A stretch of DNA of 64,000 nucleotides from NCBI RefSeq assembly GCF_002243515.1, contig NZ_CP022657.1, positions 1,603,001 to 1,667,000 on the forward strand, in the 5' to 3' direction. Positions 33,564 to 41,132 of this stretch are shown here, one piece after another. The notes beneath the pieces are model-generated. The model saw only the letters and a list, made by a program, of their open reading frames with translations, was not told the DNA's origin and searched no databases. This DNA comes from Tumebacillus algifaecis. GTDB lineage: Bacteria; Bacillota; Bacilli; Tumebacillales; Tumebacillaceae. Positions within the stretch are counted from its first letter, which is position 1. Each line of letters starts with the position of its first letter. Both the position numbers and the translations under genes were made by a program.

Positions 33564-34070
33564 ATGTACGAAACGTGGATCAAGAGCTTGATTGATATTC
33601 TCGACGAACTTGCCCCTGTCACGATCGTCCGCTCTCGATTGGAGATGCCGCTCGGTTCGGTGACGGGCGAGTTGAGCACCTTCATCCGTTCCCGTCTCGA
33701 CCTGCTCGATGAGAACAGCCCGTGGTGTGACCTCGACTGCGAAGCGGCAGGCGACGAAGTGCATATCGCCTTCATGATTCATGTGCCAAGCCTCAACAAG
33801 CGCACCGATGAAGAGATCGTAGCAAGCGTCATATCGATCGCAGGCAACCCAACGATCTCCTTGCTCACGCCGATCGGCCAGATTGGTCAGGAAACGTATG
33901 TGATCAAAGGTGGCATCCAAGTACCGCTCCACCATCCGACCGACAACCCGAACTCGGCCACGCACGACATGGCGGAGATGCTGGTCTCGCTGATGAAAGT
34001 CGGCGGTTTTGATCATCAGGATGCGAGCGACAAAGAGGCGGATGACCTCGTCGCGTGGAGTGAGGAATGA
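33564..34070 (+). CDS. Hypothetical protein
   Basis: 168 aa from ATG 33564, 11 bases after AAGGGAGGGG; the longer frame from 33477 has no ribosome site. Cytosolic, acidic; begins MYETWIKSLIDILDELAPV and contains FMIHVPSLNKRTDEEIVASV. No family recognised. It overlaps the next gene by ATGA, so the two are translated together. Confidence 0.75.
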   Translation: MYETWIKSLIDILDELAPVTIVRSRLEMPLGSVTGELSTFIRSRLDLLDENSPWCDLDCEAAGDEVHIAFMIHVPSLNKRTDEEIVASVISIAGNPTISLLTPIGQIGQETYVIKGGIQVPLHHPTDNPNSATHDMAEMLVSLMKVGGFDHQDASDKEADDLVAWSEE

Positions 34071-34294
34071 GCGAGCAGCCACAAATGAAAGGCCGCAACG
34101 GCAACTTGGACGCAGTGGCCCTCCATCAGCTTTTTCACTTGCAGCCGAACAACAATCTGACCCACAATCAGATGGTGCGACGCGACCTTTTTCCGCGTTG
34201 GGAAGTGATCCGTCCTGCCGACTTCAACCCGGTGGACGCTGAAACCCGTCGCCTTCAAGCGTTGCTCGCCGAATCTGAAAAACATCTGCACTAA
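34067..34294 (+). CDS. Small hypothetical protein
   Basis: 75 aa, ATGA overlap with the preceding gene. Polar; contains LFHLQPNNNLTHNQMVRRD and a helical C-terminus. No family recognised. Its own terminator follows at once. Confidence 0.7.
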   Translation: MSEQPQMKGRNGNLDAVALHQLFHLQPNNNLTHNQMVRRDLFPRWEVIRPADFNPVDAETRRLQALLAESEKHLH

Positions 34295-34299
34295 CGCTC

Positions 34300-34331
34300 A
34301 ACCCTCCGAGTACAACTCCGGAGGGTTTTGT
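34300..34331 (+). terminator. Intrinsic terminator
   Basis: AACCCTCCG / CGGAGGGTT with a 10-base loop and TTTTG after it. Confidence 0.88.
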
Positions 34332-34802
34332 GATGTTACAGCGTAGTTTTAATTTCATCATCGATGATTCGTGTATTTGTGATTTATTATTTATGAATTA
34401 AAAAGGTGGACGATTCTGAAATAGAAAATGGCGATTGGGGCAAGTACCGTAGTTCTGACGGTTGCAGTGCTGATTCCGCTAAGCGTTGCTTCCTCCGAAG
34501 CTGAAGTCTGTACGGTCTGCACGAACAGATAAAGCATAGCTGTTTGCGAACAGGGGTGGCATGCTGTTATTTTCAAGAAAATTGTTACACCTATTATTTT
34601 CAGAAAAGTCCATTTATTATGAAGTCGGCTTTGTTGTGGGTATAGGACTTATTTTGCGATTCTCTAGCCTGTTTATGACCCGAGAGCTGCGGTGGCCACC
34701 TCGATTTTAGTTGCAGGAGAACGAATTTTTGTGCGGAATTGTTACTTACCATGAAACTTTTAAGGCGATCTCAACATCGTATTACATAAGGAGGAAGGAC
34801 GT
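34332..34802. other. AT-richer intergenic region before the sigma factor
   Basis: No confident gene. A 34-codon ORF at 34428-34532 (ATG) encodes a hydrophobic segment ending EAEVCTVCTNR; it has no well-placed ribosome site (AGGTGG is about 19 bases away). Another frame from GTG 34406 gives a 31-residue Cys/Ser-containing ORF, also unsupported. Near the sigma gene, TGAAAC (34752) and CGTA (34778) look like an ECF promoter but are 20 bp apart rather than about 16. Confidence 0.5.
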
Positions 34803-35333
34803 ATGCAAGATAAGGTGATCGTGGCAGACGCACTGAGCAGTCCGGATGCGTTGTCCCGATTTTTGCGTACGGTCGAACCGTTTATTTACCAAACGGCGTA
34901 CTACCTGACCGGCAAAAAGGCGGATGCAGAAGACATCACGCAAGAGAGCCTTTGGAAAGTCTGCCGATCGCTTGGGCAGTACCAAGGGCAGGGCTCCCTT
35001 CGCGGCTGGATTCACCGCGTCGTGGTCAATACCTTCCGCGAACAGCTCCGCAAGAAGCGGCTGACGGTCGTCGAACTTGACGAAGGACTGCAATCAAGCG
35101 AGTCGTCGGTCGAACAGCAAGTCGAGATGAAACTGACAGAAGAGCGGCTGCACACAGCGATCGCAGCGCTCCCCGCAAACTACCGCGAAGTGATCGTGCT
35201 TCGCCATATTCATGAGATGTCCTATCAGGAGATCGGAGAAGTGCTGGAACTGACCGATGCGCAAGTGAAGACTCGGCTGTTCCGTGGACGTGAGAAATTA
35301 AAATCGCTGTTCTATGGAGGTGATCAAGCATGA
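34803..35333 (+). CDS. ECF RNA polymerase sigma factor
   Basis: 176 aa. Sigma-2 region YLTGKKADAEDITQESLWKV (about 35-55) and RGWIHRVVVNTFRE; sigma-4 region LPANYREVIVLRHIHEMSYQ with helix-turn-helix to RLFRGREKLK. It lacks region 3, as ECF factors do. AGGAGGAAGG precedes the ATG. It overlaps the anti-sigma gene by ATGA, the usual coupling. Confidence 0.93.
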   Translation: MQDKVIVADALSSPDALSRFLRTVEPFIYQTAYYLTGKKADAEDITQESLWKVCRSLGQYQGQGSLRGWIHRVVVNTFREQLRKKRLTVVELDEGLQSSESSVEQQVEMKLTEERLHTAIAALPANYREVIVLRHIHEMSYQEIGEVLELTDAQVKTRLFRGREKLKSLFYGGDQA

Positions 35334-36682
35334 CACATGACGAGTATCGCGAACTGATTCAACGCGAACTAGACGGGGATGTGACCACCGAGGAACGGCA
35401 GCTGTTACAGGTGCACATCGCATCATGTGACGATTGCCACCGGGAATGGGATGACTATAAAAAGCTCGCAGCCGCCTTTGGCAAACTGCCCAAGGTGATG
35501 CCCGATAAGAGCTTCGTTACGCTGATGGAACCGGAGCTGCCAAAAGTTCTGAAGAAAAAACGCCGTCTGCCTGCCGCGTTCTGGCCGGGTCTGACTGCAG
35601 CGGCAGCGCTCGTGCTCACGATCGGTCTTACCGATGCGTTCGGTTTCCTCGCACCAAGCCCAAGTATCTCACCAGAGCAACAGCCCGAGCAGGTCGTTCA
35701 GAGGTTGGCAATCGATGACATCCCGGCTTCGACCGGGCCAGCCGATGTGAAACATCCTGAACCACAGCTGATCTTGCAAGAAAAGGTGAAGGAGAAGCCA
35801 ACCGTGCAGGTCGTGGCCGTCTCGAATTACGATCTGGCCAAAGTGCAGGATCAAACGGGTGTCGTCGTCGAGCAGCAGAAGGTCGATGCGGTTACGGCAA
35901 ACCCCAACCCAAGAGGCAACGGTGTTGTCGTCGTGACGGTCGATGCCAAGCCGACCGGTGTCAAAGTGGACGGTGACAAGGTGACGGTCATCGTCACACA
36001 AGATGACAAGTCGAGTGATGATGACGGTAGCAATGTCAGCGTTTGGGGCATCGCTGGGATTACAGAAGGAGATAGCGACGAGAAGACGATCACCTTTACC
36101 GACGAATTCGGCAGGGTGATCGACCAGACACGCGTGTTTCTGCGTCCTGTTGCTGGCCTATTGGCAGCCGATAGTGCTCTCAACCGCTCGATCGCCAACG
36201 CTTACAATGCCGATCCCAAGCTCAATGATTGGGCGCAGGACCCGTATCAGGTGGTCTATCGTCACCTGCGAGATCTCGGCTTTTCTGACAAGGCCACCGT
36301 TTCGCAGTCCAACGACACGAGGCTTATCAAGGTGATACAGGACGATGTGACCTACCAGATTCGGATGGGCAAGACCAATCAAGGCTATTGGCAACCTGTA
36401 CAGATTTCTCGCATGATCAACCCGTTTGACAAAGATCCGCTCGGATCGAAGGTGATCGCATATTTTGCCGGGATGAAGGCGCGCGGGACTATCCATGGAT
36501 TTGGTGAAATCTACCTGATGGAACGCACCGATCAGACGGTGAAAGTCTCCGTGTTTTTGGAGCGCCAAGATTCAAGCGGAGTGGTCGTCGTAACGGAAAG
36601 CTACTATGATTTCCAAGTGTTGAAGAATGCATCTGGAGAGATACGCCTCGGCGACCAAGTGCGGGTGACGACGATCGACTAG
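35330..36682 (+). CDS. Transmembrane anti-sigma factor with zinc finger
   Basis: 450 aa. The N-terminal anti-sigma zinc domain has HIASCDDC (HxxxCxxC, about residue 29). A lysine/arginine-rich stretch and one membrane helix (FWPGLTAAAALVLTIGL, about 84-103) follow. The remaining ~340 residues should be outside the cell and are not recognised: Val/Asp-rich, with GNGVVVVTVDAKPTGVKVDG and a mixed C-terminal domain. The ectodomain is long for this class and probably senses an envelope signal. Coupled to the sigma gene by a 4-base overlap. Confidence 0.88.
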   Translation: MTHDEYRELIQRELDGDVTTEERQLLQVHIASCDDCHREWDDYKKLAAAFGKLPKVMPDKSFVTLMEPELPKVLKKKRRLPAAFWPGLTAAAALVLTIGLTDAFGFLAPSPSISPEQQPEQVVQRLAIDDIPASTGPADVKHPEPQLILQEKVKEKPTVQVVAVSNYDLAKVQDQTGVVVEQQKVDAVTANPNPRGNGVVVVTVDAKPTGVKVDGDKVTVIVTQDDKSSDDDGSNVSVWGIAGITEGDSDEKTITFTDEFGRVIDQTRVFLRPVAGLLAADSALNRSIANAYNADPKLNDWAQDPYQVVYRHLRDLGFSDKATVSQSNDTRLIKVIQDDVTYQIRMGKTNQGYWQPVQISRMINPFDKDPLGSKVIAYFAGMKARGTIHGFGEIYLMERTDQTVKVSVFLERQDSSGVVVVTESYYDFQVLKNASGEIRLGDQVRVTTID

Positions 36683-36763
36683 TGTCATGGCCAAGGATTC
36701 TGGTGTTTTTTGTAAAGGATTGGGGCATGCTAGGTGGACAGAAAGCTATGGAGGAAACCACCG

Positions 36764-36925
36764 ATGAAAAAATTTCTGCTCCAACTGACAGCCATCGCCC
36801 TGCTCCTGTCGCTCGCCACTCCCGCCTTGGCGTCAGAGACCTCATCCAACGAGGATCAGACCACAGGGAAGCAACACAATTTTGAACAATGGCAGACGAT
36901 CAAACGTTTGCAAGCTCATCACTAA
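36764..36925 (+). CDS. Small secreted peptide
   Basis: 53 aa from ATG 36764, preceded by GGAGG. Clear Sec signal (MKKFLLQLTAIALLLSLATP, cleavage after ALA) and a polar mature part of about 30 residues ending QTIKRLQAHH, with no cysteine. Possible signal or toxin-like peptide, or just a small wall protein. It follows the anti-sigma gene by 80 bases and ends at a strong terminator, so it may belong to the same regulon. Confidence 0.7.
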   Translation: MKKFLLQLTAIALLLSLATPALASETSSNEDQTTGKQHNFEQWQTIKRLQAHH

Positions 36926-36941
36926 TCCGATCGCGTTTATC

Positions 36942-36979
36942 AAGAGATCGCTGCCTGCGTGGCAGCGATCTCTTTTTGT
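36942..36979 (+). terminator. Intrinsic terminator
   Basis: Perfect 14-bp stem AAGAGATCGCTGCC / GGCAGCGATCTCTT, loop TGCGT, then TTTTG. Confidence 0.93.
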
Positions 36980-37041
36980 CAGGCTAATATTCTTTTTCAG
37001 CCACACCTGCATAGGTATGTACAAAAAGAGGGGGCTGGACA

Positions 37042-37653
37042 ATGCGTAAAGCGGTATTAATGCTGGCAATAACGGCGATGCTGCTCGTCGGGTGCGCACC
37101 AAAGGCGGACCAACAGAAGCCGAGCGGGCAGACAGCGCCGCCGCAGTCGAACAACGGCGGTACCGGAAGCGACACGCCCAAGCCAAGCGACGGAACGAAA
37201 CTCCCAACACCAACAGCGGAGAAGACAGACGAGCAGATCAAAACGGAAATTCGCGCGAAGCTGCAACGTTTGACCACCGCACAGAGCGGGTACAGCTTGC
37301 CTGTAAACGATAAACAGGTGGTGCAACAGGTCAGCTCACTGCAAGACGTCACCGAATCGCTCCGCAAAAAAGGTTACTCCCAGCCGTTGGCGAAGACGCT
37401 GACCGAGGAATTCTATCAAGAGCGGATAACTGGCGGTACAGCGCAGATCATCTTGCTCGCCCGCGGCGGTCATATGGGCCGGTTCTCCACGGATGCGGAA
37501 GCCACGTTTACCAAGAAGAGCAAATGGGTATGGCTGATCGAACAGGAGCATCCTGACGACAATCTGCATGGTCCACACACTTCCACCTATGAAGTGGAAG
37601 TGCTAAAAGACGGCACTTATCGCTTGAACTCGTGGACAAATCGCAAGCTGTAA
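37042..37653 (+). CDS. Hypothetical lipoprotein
   Basis: 203 aa. Signal peptide with lipobox LLVGC (Cys about residue 18), a Pro/Ser/Gly/Thr-rich linker to about 60, then a folded part ending WVWLIEQEHPDDNLHG and LNSWTNRKL. It should be anchored outside the membrane. No family recognised. No clear terminator follows before the Fur-like box. Confidence 0.75.
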   Translation: MRKAVLMLAITAMLLVGCAPKADQQKPSGQTAPPQSNNGGTGSDTPKPSDGTKLPTPTAEKTDEQIKTEIRAKLQRLTTAQSGYSLPVNDKQVVQQVSSLQDVTESLRKKGYSQPLAKTLTEEFYQERITGGTAQIILLARGGHMGRFSTDAEATFTKKSKWVWLIEQEHPDDNLHGPHTSTYEVEVLKDGTYRLNSWTNRKL

Positions 37654-37665
37654 AGAATTTCTCGA

Positions 37666-37680
37666 TGAAAATGATTCTCA
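37666..37680 (+). promoter_or_regulatory. Fur-like box
   Basis: TGAAAATGATTCTCA matches the 7-1-7 Fur consensus TGATAATNATTATCA at 12 of 14 positions. It overlaps the -35 of the promoter at 37675-37703. Confidence 0.55.
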
Positions 37681-37703
37681 ATCTCTGTGATTTGTGTTAT
37701 ACT
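37675..37703 (+). promoter_or_regulatory. Upstream ferredoxin promoter P1
   Basis: TTCTCA, 17-bp spacer, TATACT. The weak -35 lies in the Fur-like box, so bound Fur would block it. Its transcript would carry the short ORF at 37819. Confidence 0.5.
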
Positions 37704-37818
37704 ACAAGTAACACATTCCGATACGGGCAAAAATTGCTGAAAATAGCAGATATCATGACCTACTACTATGTAGGTTATACTCCTCCCCATTTGTGACACA
37801 ATAGGAAAGGGGATTTCT

Positions 37819-37890
37819 GTGTTTGTACGCATTGCACAACGTACAAATTTGGTTTATAATCGACCACAGAAGATAAAAAGGAGTGTGTAA
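37819..37890 (+). CDS. Possible 23-aa upstream ORF before ferredoxin
   Basis: GTG start 7 bases after GGAAAGGGG, encoding a basic 23-residue peptide (begins MFVRIAQRTN, ends KIKRSV) that stops 4 bases before the ferredoxin ATG. Only transcripts from the upstream promoter include its start. Could be a regulatory leader peptide or chance. Confidence 0.3.
   Translation: MFVRIAQRTNLVYNRPQKIKRSV
37822..37847 (+). promoter_or_regulatory. Inverted repeat around the second -35 (operator candidate)
   Basis: Perfect 8-bp arms TTTGTACG and CGTACAAA separated by 10 bases; the centre holds the -35 hexamer TTGCAC. The geometry suits a dimeric repressor; its identity is unknown. Confidence 0.5.
37832..37860 (+). 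promoter_or_regulatory. Main ferredoxin promoter P2
   Basis: TTGCAC, 17-bp spacer, TATAAT. Transcription would start about 37867, leaving a leader of under 30 bases with AAGGAG. Confidence 0.7.
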
Positions 37891-37894
37891 TGTC

Positions 37895-38110
37895 ATGGCT
37901 AAAACTTTTGTTGATTTCGATACCTGCATCGCTTGCGGTGCTTGCTACAGCACTGCACCGGATGTATATGAGTCTGATGATGACGGCTACGCATTCGTAA
38001 AGCTCGAAGGCGGACGTGACGGCTTCGTTGAAGTTCCGGAAGAGTTCCTGTCTGACGCTCTCGACGCTAAAGACGGTTGCCCGACTGAATCCGTCAAGTG
38101 GGAAGACTAA
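37895..38110 (+). CDS. fer: [4Fe-4S] ferredoxin
   Basis: 71 aa. The cluster ligands are CIACGAC (positions 11, 14, 17) and the distal Cys in DGCPTE near 62; the rest is very acidic. Typical single-cluster Bacillus-type ferredoxin passing electrons to P450s or desaturases, for example. ATG 37895 lies 13 bases past AAGGAG; an ATG at 37890 is out of frame. Two promoters and a Fur-like box suggest iron control. Confidence 0.93.
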   Translation: MAKTFVDFDTCIACGACYSTAPDVYESDDDGYAFVKLEGGRDGFVEVPEEFLSDALDAKDGCPTESVKWED

Positions 38111-38126
38111 TCAATCCATAACCGAC

Positions 38127-38164
38127 AAATCGCTGACCCTTCTAGGGTCAGCGATTTTTTTTTT
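38127..38164 (+). terminator. Terminator of fer
   Basis: AAATCGCTGACCCT / AGGGTCAGCGATTT, loop TCT, then a long T run. Confidence 0.95.
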
Positions 38165-38290
38165 GTAGTCAATTTTCTGGGAAAAGGTAGCGATGACAGG
38201 CCTGTGGCGACCGTGAAATGCGACAGCCTTTTTTGATGCACTGTGTTACAATAAAGCCAATACTTTCACGTAAAGGAGACAGAATAGGAC

Positions 38291-39112
38291 ATGAGTTTGC
38301 GCATGGAAGAGCATTTGCGTGGATTTGAAGCGAGAATTGAGGAAGAGATTGCGAAGCGAGAAGCTTTCATCCGCGATCAGGTGATCGGTACGGGAGGTTC
38401 AGGTGTCGTGCTCGGTCTCTCTGGCGGCATCGACTCGGCGGTGACTGCAGCGCTTGCGACACGGGCGCTCGGCGCTGAACAGGTCGTGGGATTGTGGATG
38501 GGGGCGGATTCCAGCTCTGTGCATCACCGCGATGCGAAGCTGGTCGCCGATACATACGGATGTCGTTTTCTCGAAGTAGATTTCAGCGTGATCGTCAACC
38601 AATTCCACGACGTGATGAACGCGAGCGCAGAAGCGTTGCCAAGCGAAGCGCGCATTGGGCAAGACAACCCGCTTGTCAAAGGCAACCTCAAGCCGCGTTT
38701 TCGGAAGAACGCCGAGTATTGGATGGCCGCGTTGCTCGGGTACCGCGTCGCAAACACCTGCAACTGGTCGGAAACAGCAATCGGCTATGAGACAAAATAT
38801 GGCGATGCGGCTGGCGATTTCTCTGTGCTCGGCGACCTGGTCAAAGCGGAAATTTACATTCTCGCGAAACACCTCGGCATGCCAGAGCCGTTGTTGACCA
38901 AAGCCCCGAGCGCCGACCTTTGGGAAGGCCACACCGATGAAGAGGAGCTAGGATTGTCCTATCAGGATCTCGACACCTATCTTTGCACGGGAGAAGGAGA
39001 CCAGGCCACGATCGGCAGGATCGACCGCATGTTCAAGCTCAGCGCTCATAAGCGCAACCCGATGCCGATGGTAAGCATCCCGAAGTATCCAGGCGAGGGA
39101 GGCAGTAACTGA
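38291..39112 (+). CDS. nadE: Ammonia-dependent NAD synthetase
   Basis: 273 aa; last step of NAD synthesis. P-loop LGLSGGIDSAV (about residue 43), then CNWSETAIGYETKYGDAAGDF and KAPSADLWEGHTDEEELG, both typical. It has no glutaminase domain. AAAGGAG lies 10 bases before the ATG. Its last base is shared with the next gene's ATG. Confidence 0.95.
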   Translation: MSLRMEEHLRGFEARIEEEIAKREAFIRDQVIGTGGSGVVLGLSGGIDSAVTAALATRALGAEQVVGLWMGADSSSVHHRDAKLVADTYGCRFLEVDFSVIVNQFHDVMNASAEALPSEARIGQDNPLVKGNLKPRFRKNAEYWMAALLGYRVANTCNWSETAIGYETKYGDAAGDFSVLGDLVKAEIYILAKHLGMPEPLLTKAPSADLWEGHTDEEELGLSYQDLDTYLCTGEGDQATIGRIDRMFKLSAHKRNPMPMVSIPKYPGEGGSN

Positions 39113-39993
39113 TGCGACCGACACTAGGCTGGATCGGCCTTGGTAACATGGGCCGACCGATGGTTACCAACCTGCTTGCGGCAGGCTACGAGGTCACGGT
39201 CTACAATCGCACCGAAGCGACGGCAGCTCCGTTTGTCGAACGAGGGGCCAAGCTAGCCGCCTCGCCCAAAGAATTGGCAGAACAGGTCGATGTGGTGATC
39301 ACGATGGTCTCCGATTCTACCGCCTTCCATGCGGTATTTGAAGGCGAGGACGGGCTGTTGGCAGGCGTGCGAGCCGGACAGACGGTGATCGACATGAGCA
39401 CCATCGCGCCGGAAACGTCCCGCGATGCGGCGGCCAAACTGCGTGAAAAAGGGGGCCATTTCCTCGACGCTCCCGTTTCTGGCTCGGTCAAACCAGCGAC
39501 CGACGGCACGTTGGTCATCCTTGTCGGCGGAGAGCGAGATGTGTATGAGCAGCACGTGCCGATCTTTGACGTACTCGGCAAAAAGTCGTTCTACTTTGGC
39601 GACAATGGGCAAGGGGCCAACGCCAAACTGGTGATCAACATGCTGCTTGGCATCACGATGCAAGGGCTCTCCGAAGCGCTGGTGCTTGGTGCGAAAACGG
39701 GGCTCGACCGCGCCACCTTGCTTGAGATGGTCAGCGTTACCGCCTGTGCCTCGCCGATCATCGCCATGAAAACGCCGAGCATCTTGGAGGAGAACTTCAC
39801 AGCAGCATTTGCGCTCAAGCACATGGAGAAAGACTTCGGTTTAGCGCTCGAAGCGGCCAAGCAGGCGGAAGCGGCACTGCCTGCAACGTCTGCAGCACAC
39901 CAGAGCTTTATCGCAGCGAAAGCGAACGGACATGGCGACGATGACATCGCTGCGATCCTCGTACAACTGGAAAAAATGAGCGGTCTTCGTTAA
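39112..39993 (+). CDS. Beta-hydroxyacid dehydrogenase (HIBADH family)
   Basis: 293 aa. Rossmann loop WIGLGNMGRPMV, substrate motif FLDAPVSGSVKPA, and the catalytic lysine in GANAKLVINMLLG. The family includes 3-hydroxyisobutyrate, tartronate semialdehyde and succinic semialdehyde reductases; the substrate cannot be told here. Start overlaps the nadE stop by one base. Confidence 0.88.
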   Translation: MRPTLGWIGLGNMGRPMVTNLLAAGYEVTVYNRTEATAAPFVERGAKLAASPKELAEQVDVVITMVSDSTAFHAVFEGEDGLLAGVRAGQTVIDMSTIAPETSRDAAAKLREKGGHFLDAPVSGSVKPATDGTLVILVGGERDVYEQHVPIFDVLGKKSFYFGDNGQGANAKLVINMLLGITMQGLSEALVLGAKTGLDRATLLEMVSVTACASPIIAMKTPSILEENFTAAFALKHMEKDFGLALEAAKQAEAALPATSAAHQSFIAAKANGHGDDDIAAILVQLEKMSGLR

Positions 39994-40014
39994 CTTCTTG
40001 GCAAGTGGAAGTAT

Positions 40015-40043
40015 AGGGTGGCTGAACGGCCACCCTTTTTTTT
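40015..40043 (+). terminator. Intrinsic terminator
   Basis: AGGGTGGC / GCCACCCT with a short loop, followed by eight Ts. Confidence 0.92.
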
Positions 40044-40163
40044 GCGATTTGATTACAAAGTTTAACATGTAGATAACAAATTGGAAAAACAGTGGCAGAA
40101 TATTCTATAAATTTTATATAATCCAAACAGGAAAGTAATAATCATTTTGGGGGGTTCTGTCAA

Positions 40164-41132
40164 ATGACAAAGAAAAGTACAGAAGTTGCACAGAAGATCC
40201 GTGCCGAGGTTGGCAAAGTGATCGTTGGACAAGAAGAAACGCTCGACCTGTTGCTCGTAGGTCTCTTCTCAGGTGGCCACATGCTGCTTGAAGACGTGCC
40301 GGGCGTAGGGAAAACGGTGCTGGCGAAAGCGTTGGCCGCCAGCATCGGATCGAAATTTACCCGCATTCAGTGCACGCCAGACCTCTTGCCGTCCGATGTG
40401 GTTGGGACGACCGTGTTCAACCAAAAGAGCGGCGAGTTCGAGTTCCGCGAAGGGCCGTTGTTCTCGCAGTTGGTGCTGGCCGATGAGATCAATCGCGCGA
40501 TCCCGCGCACCCAGTCGGCCTTGCTGGAAGCGATGGCAGAAGGCCAGATCACGTCGGACGGTGTATCGCGCAGACTGGACCGCCCATTTTTTGTGATCGC
40601 CACGCAAAATCCGATCGAATCGCATGGCACGTTCCCACTGCCGGAAGCACAGCTTGACCGCTTCCTGATGCGCATTTCGCTTGGCTACCCGACGCACGAA
40701 GAAGAGCGCACCATCTTCCGCCTGTCCCGTCAAGAAGCGTCCCGCACCGCGATGGAAGCGGTGGTGACGCCAGAAGATGTGATCGAAGTGCAAGACGAAG
40801 TGCGCCTCGTCCACATGAATCAAGAGGTGGAAGACTATCTGATTCAGCTGATTCGCAAAACGCGCAACTGGGAAGGCGTCGCCTTAGGCGTTTCGCCGCG
40901 CGGTCTGATCGCACTTGGGGCAGCTGCGCAAGCGCTCGCTGTGATTCGCGGCCGCGACTACGTATTGCCCGATGATATTAAATACCTTGCACCAAAAGTC
41001 CTCGCCCATCGCCTCGTCTTGGATTCGTCGATGCGGATGAAGCAAAAGACTGCCCACGATGTGCTGGAGGAAATTTTGAACGACGCCTCGGTGCCGGTCG
41101 AAGATGATGCGGCACAGGCTGCGGCAAGATGA
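40164..41132 (+). CDS. MoxR-type AAA+ ATPase
   Basis: 322 aa. Walker A EDVPGVGKTVLAKALA (about residue 40), Walker B VLADEINRAIPRTQSALLEA, sensor 1 ATQNPIE, and an arginine-finger region. MoxR ATPases act as chaperones with DUF58/VWA partners. Overlaps the next gene by ATGA; operon moxR-DUF58-DUF4129. Confidence 0.93.
   Translation: MTKKSTEVAQKIRAEVGKVIVGQEETLDLLLVGLFSGGHMLLEDVPGVGKTVLAKALAASIGSKFTRIQCTPDLLPSDVVGTTVFNQKSGEFEFREGPLFSQLVLADEINRAIPRTQSALLEAMAEGQITSDGVSRRLDRPFFVIATQNPIESHGTFPLPEAQLDRFLMRISLGYPTHEEERTIFRLSRQEASRTAMEAVVTPEDVIEVQDEVRLVHMNQEVEDYLIQLIRKTRNWEGVALGVSPRGLIALGAAAQALAVIRGRDYVLPDDIKYLAPKVLAHRLVLDSSMRMKQKTAHDVLEEILNDASVPVEDDAAQAAAR

Noticed and set aside
34752-34781. ECF autoregulatory promoter TGAAAC...CGTA before the sigma gene
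   Set aside because: Spacing between the elements is 20 bp, longer than the usual 16; kept only as a note in the intergenic entry.
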